A stretch of DNA of 5,575 nucleotides, taken from the NCBI GenBank assembly GCA_903960645.1, contig CAJCBN010000310.1:1-5575 (forward strand). Direction: 5' to 3'. Each line of letters opens with the position of its first letter. Within the stretch, counting starts at the first letter, position 1. Shown here piece after piece: positions 1-4,569 of the stretch. The notes under the pieces were generated by a model, which was given only the letters and a program-made list of their open reading frames with translations, did no database searches and was not told where the DNA came from. Both the position numbers and the translations under genes were made by a program. The stretch is from an uncultured Actinomycetes bacterium (GTDB taxonomy: Bacteria > Actinomycetota > Thermoleophilia > Gaiellales > F1-60-MAGs149).

Positions 1-45
1 GCGATGATCATCGCAGCACCTCAGAGGTGCGGACGCCGAGCTCGG
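1..45. repeat. Cluster of three perfect palindromes
   Basis: Three perfect inverted repeats lie almost end to end. GCGATGATCATCGC (1-14) is followed after one base by GCACCTCAGAGGTGC (16-30, arms of 7 around a central A), and CCGAGCTCGG sits at 36-45. As RNA the first two could fold into hairpins with stems of 5 and 6 and loops of 4 and 3. No T-run follows, so a classical intrinsic terminator is not supported. They could be the hairpin end of an upstream transcript or protein-binding sites. The first may continue to the left of the window. Confidence 0.6.
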
Positions 46-115
46 ATGGATAGATGGTCGTGCGCTTCACTATCGGTACCCCTCACGGTGGATGGAGTCC
101 TCGCGGAAAGCGTAC

Positions 116-151
116 CGGACGTCCGCGCGTGCGGAGCGCTACGCTGCGCCC
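116..151 (+). promoter_or_regulatory. Putative leaderless promoter of fmdB with overlapping palindrome
   Basis: A TACGCT box at 140-145 matches the TANNNT form of a -10 element. Its last T is exactly 7 bases before the ATG at 152, the spacing expected if transcription starts on the A of the start codon. No Shine-Dalgarno sequence lies before that ATG, which fits a leaderless mRNA. A weak -35 candidate, CGGACG at 116-121 (matching only the GAC of TTGACA), is 18 bases upstream of the -10. It lies inside a perfect 10-base palindrome, CGGACGTCCG (116-125), which could be an operator. The rest of 46-115 shows nothing I can name. Confidence 0.45.
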
Positions 152-379
152 ATGCCGATCTACGAGTTCGCCTGCAGCGCCTGTGACAACGAGTTCGAGG
201 AGCTGGTCTCCATGACCGGCGCGAGCGCCGTGAAGTGCCCGTCCTGCGGCTCGAAGCGCACCGAGAAGCAGCTGTCCTCGTTCCAGCGCGTCCGCGTCGG
301 CAAGGCCGACCTGCCGGCCGCGGTCACCGCCGGCGGCGGTGGCGGTGGCTGCTGCGGTGGCGGCTGCGGCTGCGGCTGA
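152..379 (+). CDS. FmdB-family zinc ribbon protein with Gly/Cys-rich tail
   Basis: A 75-residue protein that opens with MPIYEF, the hallmark start of FmdB-type regulatory/zinc ribbon proteins. Two CxxC knuckles, C8/C11 and C29/C32, form the expected zinc ribbon. Residues 35-57 are polar and basic, and the tail (61-75) is a run of glycines with four more cysteines (C67, C68, C72, C74). The family is small and widespread. FmdB itself was named from a formamidase operon, and the molecular role of most members is unknown. Start ATG 152 is chosen because the family motif begins there; an in-frame ATG at 92 would add 20 residues unlike the family. It lies 8 bases upstream of tsaE and is probably the first gene of the operon. 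The extra cysteines may bind metal, but that is inference. Confidence 0.9.
   Translation: MPIYEFACSACDNEFEELVSMTGASAVKCPSCGSKRTEKQLSSFQRVRVGKADLPAAVTAGGGGGGCCGGGCGCG
330..377 (+). repeat. Low-complexity GGC/TGC tract encoding the FmdB tail
   Basis: The bases are almost only G, C and T in short GGN and TGC units (for example GGCGGTGGCGGTGGC). They encode the Gly/Cys tail of the FmdB protein. Such a tract can expand or contract by slippage in steps of three, so tail length may vary between relatives. It ends in the stop codon, just before tsaE. Confidence 0.5.
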
Positions 380-387
380 CGCCCGCC

Positions 388-810
388 GTGGAGGTCATCG
401 AGGTGGCCGAGGGTGCAGACCTCGGAGCGGTGGCGGCGCAGATCTGCAGCGCACTCCGGCCGGGTGATGTCGTCGCCCTCGAAGGTCCGATCGGCGCGGG
501 CAAGACGACGCTGGTGCAGGCCTGTGCGCGGCAGCTCGGCGTTAGCGAGCCCGTCACCAGTCCGACCTTCGCGCTGGCCCATCGCTACAGCGGCCGCTGG
601 CCCGTGGCGCACCTCGATCTGTATCGGCTCGAGGGACAGCCAGTTGGCGACACCGGCGTGTTGCTCGACTACCTGGGGGAGGACGCCATCGCCTTCGTGG
701 AGTGGCCCGCGATCGGGGCCGACTGGCTGCCGCCGCTGGCCCTGACCGTCGCCATCGAGGTGCTGCCGGACGGTACGCGCCGCTTCGGCCTCCAGCCGGC
801 GCCGCGTTGA
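388..810 (+). CDS. tsaE: tRNA t6A biosynthesis ATPase TsaE
   Basis: TsaE is the P-loop ATPase that works with TsaB and TsaD in the cytoplasm to keep the t6A-forming complex cycling. The 140-residue product has the full motif set: Walker A GPIGAGKTT (33-41), the SPTF switch (58-61), HLDLYRL (75-81, with the conserved D77) and the VEWP motif (104-107). Length fits the family (about 140-155). The start is uncertain. GTG 388 (8 bases after the fmdB stop) gives an N-terminus of normal length but has no obvious ribosome site. An in-frame GTG at 403 has GGAGG 8 bases upstream (390-394) and would give a 135-residue protein still containing all motifs. Position between fmdB and tsaB supports cotranscription. 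Confidence 0.93.
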   Translation: MEVIEVAEGADLGAVAAQICSALRPGDVVALEGPIGAGKTTLVQACARQLGVSEPVTSPTFALAHRYSGRWPVAHLDLYRLEGQPVGDTGVLLDYLGEDAIAFVEWPAIGADWLPPLALTVAIEVLPDGTRRFGLQPAPR

Positions 811-842
811 CCACGTCCGCTCCGCAGAACGGCGGAGACCTC

Positions 843-854
843 TACGATCACGGC
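843..854 (+). promoter_or_regulatory. Possible internal leaderless promoter before tsaB
   Basis: TACGAT at 843-848 ends exactly 7 bases before the GTG at 855, the same geometry as upstream of fmdB. No convincing -35 lies 16-19 bases further up; the TTGACC at 807-812 is too far away (30-base gap). A GGAG at 834-837 is 17 bases from the start, too distant for a good ribosome site. The box could allow tsaB-rimI-tsaD to be transcribed apart from fmdB-tsaE, and it supports GTG 855 as the start. Confidence 0.35.
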
Positions 855-1463
855 GTGCGCGTCTTGACTATCGACACCGCCACCAGCGCCGCCGCGATCG
901 GCGTCTGCAGCGACGGCGTGTGCCGCAACGCCGCCCCCGTGCGCGAGCCCGCATCCGCCCAGCACGTGCTGGGCACGATCGACCGGCTGCTGCGCGACTG
1001 CGCGCTCGAGCTGAAGGATCTGGACCGCATCGTGGTCGGTCGTGGCCCCGGCTCGTTCACGGGCCTCCGGGTCGGCATCGCCACGGCCCAGGGCCTCGCG
1101 GCCCCACACGGCATTGCGTTGTTCGGAGCCACGACCACAGCTGCGCTGCGCACGGCGGCGGGGCCCGCGGCGGTTGCCGTGATCGACGCCCGTCGCGGCG
1201 AGGTCTTCGTCGAGGGTCCGGGGATCCCGTTGGCGGCCTGTGCGCCTAGCGAGCTGGCCGAGCGTCTGGCACCCGGCACCATGCTCGTGGGCGACGGGGC
1301 GGTTCGCTACCGCGACTGCTTCCCCGGTTGCGTGATTCCCGAGGATGCCAGTCCGCTGCACGTGCCGGACGCCGCCGCCCTCGCGGCTGTGGCGGCTGAC
1401 GGTGAGCCCGCCACTCCGGTCTACGCCCGCGCGCCCGACGCCGTCCCGACGGACCAGCGCTGA
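855..1463 (+). CDS. tsaB: tRNA t6A complex dimerization subunit TsaB
   Basis: TsaB is the catalytically inactive ASKHA-fold paralog that pairs with TsaD and holds the t6A synthase together. The 202-residue product starts MRVLTIDTAT, the usual N-terminal strand and phosphate loop. It carries the family signature GRGPGSFTGLRVG (62-74) and a DARRGEVF segment (112-119). It is shorter than typical members (about 220-230): the stretch after DARRGEVF goes almost at once to PGIPL, so a surface strand/loop seems trimmed. GTG 855 is chosen from family alignment. An in-frame TTG at 807, overlapping the tsaE stop, would add 16 residues unlike the family. The stop shares one base with the rimI start (TGATG). 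No frameshift is seen. Confidence 0.92.
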   Translation: MRVLTIDTATSAAAIGVCSDGVCRNAAPVREPASAQHVLGTIDRLLRDCALELKDLDRIVVGRGPGSFTGLRVGIATAQGLAAPHGIALFGATTTAALRTAAGPAAVAVIDARRGEVFVEGPGIPLAACAPSELAERLAPGTMLVGDGAVRYRDCFPGCVIPEDASPLHVPDAAALAAVAADGEPATPVYARAPDAVPTDQR

Positions 1464-1969
1464 TGGTGGACGAGACGCAGGAACTGGTGGTCGAGGACGA
1501 CCCGCAGATCGTCCTGCGCCGGCTCGGGCTTGGCGACCTGCCGGCGGTCGAGGCCGTCGAGCGGCGCGCGTACCCGACGCCCTGGTCGCGCACGATGTTC
1601 TCCGGGGAGATCGCCCGTCCCGGTTCCCGCTGCTACGGCGCCTTCGACCGCAAGACGCTGGCCGGCTATTTGATCGTGGCGCGCTACACCGACGCCTGGC
1701 ACGTGATGAACGTGGCCGTCGACGAGCCCTACCGACGCCACGGCGTGGCCCGGCTGATGCTGGAGACCATGCTGCGCGAGACCGATGTCGACGGCTCTCG
1801 CGGCCATACCCTGGAGGTTCGCGCCAGCAACGCGGGCGCGATCCGCCTCTACGAGAGCCTCGGCTTCCGCCCGTCCGGCATGCGCCGCGGGTACTACACG
1901 GACAATCGCGAGGACGCGCTCATCATGTGGCGCGGCGAGGGCCCCGACGACCTTCCGCTGACGCGGTGA
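1463..1969 (+). CDS. rimI: Ribosomal protein S18-alanine N-acetyltransferase RimI-like (GNAT)
   Basis: A GNAT acetyltransferase of 168 residues that transfers acetyl from acetyl-CoA to protein N-termini; the model member acts on ribosomal protein S18. Seen here are an early YPTPWS segment (37-42, the usual F-PWS of RimI), the acetyl-CoA pyrophosphate loop RRHGVA (91-96) and the C-terminal block LEVRASNAGAIRLYESLGF (117-135). GYYTDNREDALIM (143-155) completes the RimI signature. About 16 acidic residues precede the core, so the first part may be dispensable or the start may lie later, though ATG 1463 overlaps the tsaB stop by one base and fits translational coupling. It overlaps tsaD by four bases. 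RimI genes often sit among t6A genes in bacteria. The true substrate in this organism is inferred, not shown. Confidence 0.9.
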   Translation: MVDETQELVVEDDPQIVLRRLGLGDLPAVEAVERRAYPTPWSRTMFSGEIARPGSRCYGAFDRKTLAGYLIVARYTDAWHVMNVAVDEPYRRHGVARLMLETMLRETDVDGSRGHTLEVRASNAGAIRLYESLGFRPSGMRRGYYTDNREDALIMWRGEGPDDLPLTR

Positions 1970-2940
1970 TCCTCGCGCTCGAGACCTCGTGCGACGAGAC
2001 GTGCGCGGCCGTGATGACACCGTCCGGGGAGTTGCTCGCCTCCATCGTCGCGTCGCAGGCAGCGGATCACGCGGCCTACGGCGGCGTGGTGCCCGAGATC
2101 GCGTCGCGGCGCCATCTCGAGCTTCTGCCGCCGACCGTGGCCGCGGCGCTGGCGGAGGCCGGCTGCAGCAGTGCGGACGTGACCCTCGTTGCGGTCAGTG
2201 CCGGCCCCGGCCTGATTGGGGCCCTGCTCGTCGGGGTCAGCTACGCGAAAGGCTTTGCCTACGCCAACGACGTGCCGCTGGTGGCGGTGGACCACCTTCA
2301 CGGTCACGTGGCGTCCTTGGCGCTGGCGGATGCGCCGCCCGTTGGTGCGCACCTGGTGCTGCTCGCGTCGGGTGGTCACACGCTGCTGATCGACGTGGAT
2401 GAGCACGGCGCGCTGACGACGCTGGCGCGCAGTTTGGACGATGCGGCGGGGGAGGCCTTCGACAAGGGCGCCCGTCTGCTCGGGCTCGGCTACCCCGGGG
2501 GCCCGCTGCTTGCGGCCCTCGCGGCCGACGGCGACCCCTTGCGGCATCCGTTCACGACACCCCTGCGCGGACGCTCGGATCTGGCCTTCTCCTTCTCCGG
2601 CCTCAAGACGGGTCTGGCCATGGCCGTCGCGGCGCAGGCGGCACCAACCGCTGACCTCGCAGCCGCCTATCAGGAGGCGATCGTCGAGCACCTGCTCGAT
2701 CGCGCGCGGCTGGGGCTTGCTGCCAGCGGACGGACCACGCTCGGGCTCGTCGGGGGCGTGGCCGCCAACACGCGCCTGCGTGAGCGCCTGACCGAGCTGC
2801 CTGCGACCGTGGTTGCGGCGCCGCTCGCCTGGTGCGGGGACAACGCCGCCATGATCGCCGCGGCCGCCCGGCAGCTCGATCCGCTGGGGGCCGAGGCGCG
2901 CCTCGCGCTTGACGCCCACGCACGGAGCCCGCTCGGATGA
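1966..2940 (+). CDS. tsaD: tRNA N6-adenosine threonylcarbamoyltransferase TsaD
   Basis: TsaD is the catalytic subunit that moves the threonylcarbamoyl group from threonylcarbamoyl-AMP to A37 of ANN-decoding tRNAs. The 324-residue protein begins MILALETSCDET, the canonical N-terminus, so GTG 1966 (overlapping the rimI stop as GTGA) is well supported. The metal site is intact: H110 and H114 in the HLHGH segment, and D292 in GDNAAMIA. Also present are VPEIASR (42-48), SAGPGLIGALLVG (78-90), the LLASGGHT strand-turn, and SFSGLKT in the second half. Length is slightly below the usual 335-345. The reading frame is open for about 620 bases upstream, but that part is the antisense-like shadow of rimI and not a fusion. 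The stop overlaps the next start as ATGA. Confidence 0.97.
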   Translation: MILALETSCDETCAAVMTPSGELLASIVASQAADHAAYGGVVPEIASRRHLELLPPTVAAALAEAGCSSADVTLVAVSAGPGLIGALLVGVSYAKGFAYANDVPLVAVDHLHGHVASLALADAPPVGAHLVLLASGGHTLLIDVDEHGALTTLARSLDDAAGEAFDKGARLLGLGYPGGPLLAALAADGDPLRHPFTTPLRGRSDLAFSFSGLKTGLAMAVAAQAAPTADLAAAYQEAIVEHLLDRARLGLAASGRTTLGLVGGVAANTRLRERLTELPATVVAAPLAWCGDNAAMIAAAARQLDPLGAEARLALDAHARSPLG

Positions 2941-3182
2941 GCGACGTCGTCGTCTACGTGGCGACGGGCTGCCACCTGTGCCCGCCGGCGATCGCTGCGG
3001 CGGAGGCGGCCTGCGCACCACGCGGTCTGCAACCCCGCATCATCGACATCGATGGTGTGCTCGAACTCGAGCATGCCTACCGCCAGTTGATCCCCGTCGT
3101 CATCGTCGACGGCGTCGAGGTCGGTCACTACGTGATCACCGAGGGCGAGGTCGCTGCCGTCCTTGATCGGACACATTCGTAA
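2937..3182 (+). CDS. Glutaredoxin-like (DUF836-type) thioredoxin-fold protein
   Basis: An 81-residue thioredoxin-fold protein. It starts with a beta strand (DVVVYVATGC) leading to the redox motif C12-H-L-C15, the CHLC form typical of the small glutaredoxin-like family next to rex in actinobacteria. A cis-proline, P53, lies in LIPVVIVDGVEV, where the fold places it opposite the active site. Another cysteine, C26, is outside the motif. The gene starts inside the tsaD stop (ATGA), so it is probably coupled to it. Likely role: thiol-disulfide exchange in the cytoplasm with a low-molecular-weight thiol or thioredoxin reductase; the partner is not known. After its TAA comes the 60-base spacer before rex. 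An active glutaredoxin is inferred from the motif only. Confidence 0.85.
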   Translation: MSDVVVYVATGCHLCPPAIAAAEAACAPRGLQPRIIDIDGVLELEHAYRQLIPVVIVDGVEVGHYVITEGEVAAVLDRTHS

Positions 3183-3242
3183 CAGCCTGAAGCCGCTTCC
3201 TGCCGTCATTTGTACGATCCCTTGTGACATGGAGGCGATTCG
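3183..3242 (+). promoter_or_regulatory. rex upstream region: possible -10, Rex half-site and strong RBS
   Basis: The spacer holds GGAGG at 3231-3235, seven bases before GTG 3243: the clearest Shine-Dalgarno site in the window, which fixes the rex start. TACGAT at 3213-3218 could be a -10 box, giving a leader of roughly 18 bases, but no -35 is convincing. TTGTGACA at 3222-3229 matches one half of the Rex operator (TTGTGA-N6-TCACAA); the second half is absent, so autoregulation is only a suggestion. A short inverted repeat GAAGC-C-GCTTC (3189-3199) follows the previous stop codon. Confidence 0.4.
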
Positions 3243-3875
3243 GTGACGACAGGCATGGCTGATCGGCTCGGAGGCGGGGTCGCTGCACGTATGGCGCACT
3301 ACCTGCAGGTGCTAACCCAGGCCAAGAAGGCGGGACGCAGCGCGATCACCTCGCATGAGATCAGCGAGTACACCCACGTCAACGCGACGCAGATCCGCCG
3401 CGATCTGTCTGGGTTCGGCACCTTCGGCAAGCGCGGAGTGGGCTACAGCGTCGACGCCCTGATCGGTGAGATCAGCGGGATCCTGCGCACGGCTGGCCAG
3501 CACAACATCGTCCTCGTGGGCGGCGGCCGGCTGGGCCAGGCGATCGCCGAGGCCGACGTCTTCGCCGATCACGGCTTCTCGATCGTGGGCGTCGTCGACT
3601 CCGACCCGGCCAAGGTGGGCAGCTCCTGTGGCCTGCTGACGATCCGCAGCAGCAACGAGCTGCCGCAGCTGATCGAGGACAACCAGGTCATCGTCGGCGT
3701 CGTCGCGGTGCCGGCCGAGGCCGCCCAGGATGTTGCGGACGAGCTCGTCCGCGCCGGCGTTCGCATCGTCTTCAACTACTCGGGCGCGCTGATCGACGTG
3801 CCGCCGCACGTGACCGCGCACACGACGAGCCCCGCCGTCGAGTTGCTGTACGCGCTGTACTTCCACCTCGCCTGA
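3243..3875 (+). CDS. rex: Redox-sensing transcriptional repressor Rex
   Basis: Rex is a dimeric repressor that reads the NADH/NAD+ ratio; NADH releases it from DNA and induces respiratory or fermentative genes. The 210-residue protein has the two expected domains. The N-terminal winged helix (about 15-70) ends in the signature QIRRDLSGFG-FGKRGVGY (50-68). A Rossmann fold (about 86-195) follows, with the glycine loop VGGGRLGQAI (92-101) and the acidic end of the second strand in VVDSDPAKVG (D119). The C-terminal helix AVELLYALYFHL is the domain-swapped dimer helix. The loop reads GGGRLG, where most Rex proteins have G(A/V)GN(L/I)G: the GxGxxG glycines stay but Asn is Arg. NYSG replaces the commoner NFAP. 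Start GTG 3243 is set by GGAGG; ATG 3255 is possible. The hemA gene often found downstream is absent. Confidence 0.96.
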   Translation: MTTGMADRLGGGVAARMAHYLQVLTQAKKAGRSAITSHEISEYTHVNATQIRRDLSGFGTFGKRGVGYSVDALIGEISGILRTAGQHNIVLVGGGRLGQAIAEADVFADHGFSIVGVVDSDPAKVGSSCGLLTIRSSNELPQLIEDNQVIVGVVAVPAEAAQDVADELVRAGVRIVFNYSGALIDVPPHVTAHTTSPAVELLYALYFHLA

Positions 3876-3885
3876 TCCAGCCGAC

Positions 3886-3908
3886 GTCGCCCTGCGGCGC
3901 GCGGCGAC
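3886..3908. terminator. Possible bidirectional hairpin between convergent genes
   Basis: The 33-base gap between the converging rex and anti-sigma-like genes contains an inverted repeat, GTCGCC (3886-3891) and GGCGAC (3903-3908), around an 11-base GC-rich loop. An alternative smaller fold is CGCC-CTGC-GGCG (3888-3899). Neither has a T-run on either strand, so this would be a weak or Rho-assisted terminator at best. Position between two 3' ends is the main support. Confidence 0.3.
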
Positions 3909-4502
3909 TCAGCCCGCGGTGTCGGGCAGCTGTCCGGTCGCGCCGATGTCAATCACGTAGCTGCGGCCGTCCGTCGTCGTGCTCGCCGCCAGGCGCGCCT
4001 GGGCCACGGCCACATCGGCGTCGCCGACCAGGACGACCAGATGACGATCATCCGCGCGATCGGTGATGACCGAGTGCGGGATGTCGCCGAGCAGCTCATC
4101 CACCAGCGTGGTCGGATCCGTGGCCGCGGTCTGCAGCACCACCTGACGTCGCAGCGGACCCTCGTCGGCGCGCACGCTGCCGAGCTGGAAGAGCGCGACG
4201 ACGCCCATGGCGGCGACGACCAGCAGGAGCAGCGGAAGCAGGCGCCGAGCCCGCCGGCGGGAGGCCAGGTGTGCGGGAGGCGCCAGCGCCCCACGCAGCA
4301 CGTCATGGGGAATGGCCACCATCGGAAGGCGGTCGATCTCGTCCATGTCCAGCGCCAGATCGACGATCCGGTCTCGGCACGTCGGGCACGTCTCCACGTG
4401 GCGTCTGATCTGATCGGAGGAGTCGGGACCCAGCTCGCCGATCACGTAGTCGAGGAGCGTGAGCTCCTCCGGGTGCGTCCCTTTGTCGTCGACATCGTCC
4501 AT
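3909..4502 (-). CDS. Zinc-finger (zf-HC2) membrane-anchored anti-sigma factor-like protein
   Basis: A 197-residue protein. The N-terminal cytoplasmic domain has the ZAS/zf-HC2 motif H35-x3-C39-x2-C42, with an upstream H10 in HPEELTLLDYVIGEL; this domain in known relatives binds zinc and holds an ECF sigma factor inactive. A linker with LPMVAIPHDVLRGAL and a basic stretch RRRARR (82-87) precede one membrane segment, about 88-107 (LLPLLLLVVAAMGVVALFQL), giving N-in topology. Residues 110-197 would lie outside; they show no catalytic motif I recognise. No sigma factor gene is adjacent: rex converges on one side and the ligase diverges on the other. Start ATG at 4502 has no ribosome site, but TATCCT (complement of 4512-4517) lies just upstream, suggesting a very short leader. 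Sigma binding is inferred from the domain only. Confidence 0.82.
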   Translation of the reverse strand: MDDVDDKGTHPEELTLLDYVIGELGPDSSDQIRRHVETCPTCRDRIVDLALDMDEIDRLPMVAIPHDVLRGALAPPAHLASRRRARRLLPLLLLVVAAMGVVALFQLGSVRADEGPLRRQVVLQTAATDPTTLVDELLGDIPHSVITDRADDRHLVVLVGDADVAVAQARLAASTTTDGRSYVIDIGATGQLPDTAG

Positions 4503-4569
4503 GGACGCGGCAGGATAGCGCCCTCAGGCGGAGGGAGGCGTTACGGCGACTGCTACCGTTGGCCCGCTG
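4503..4569. promoter_or_regulatory. Divergent promoter region, anti-sigma-like gene and ligase
   Basis: These 67 bases separate two divergent start codons. On the plus strand TACCGT at 4554-4559 ends 11 bases before ATG 4570, which would give a leader of about 4 bases. On the minus strand TATCCT (4517 to 4512) ends 10 bases before ATG 4502, giving a leader of about 3 bases. Neither start has a Shine-Dalgarno site and neither box has a clear -35. The two genes could share regulation, for example by an ECF sigma factor encoded elsewhere. Confidence 0.4.

Noticed and set aside
92..151. Earlier ATG for the FmdB protein, adding 20 residues
   Set aside because: The family starts at MPIYEF. The added residues cover the promoter-like box and palindrome and resemble no family sequence.
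4..186. Small open frame at the left end
   Set aside because: It runs into fmdB in another frame, has no ribosome site and no recognisable product.
807..812. TTGACC as the -35 of a tsaB promoter
   Set aside because: It is 30 bases from the TACGAT box, far beyond the usual 16-19, and it is part of the tsaE stop region.
1345..2940. A 531-residue TsaD with a long N-terminal extension or RimI-TsaD fusion
   Set aside because: The extension is a wrong-frame reading of tsaB/rimI (Arg/Pro-rich). RimI is intact in its own frame, and TsaD begins properly at GTG 1966.
1894..3021. Minus-strand open frame of 375 codons opposite tsaD
   Set aside because: High GC keeps antisense frames open. The product is low-complexity and Arg-rich, and tsaD on the other strand is unmistakable.
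3205..3240. Complete Rex operator before rex
   Set aside because: Only the TTGTGA half is present; no TCACAA half lies at the proper distance on either side.
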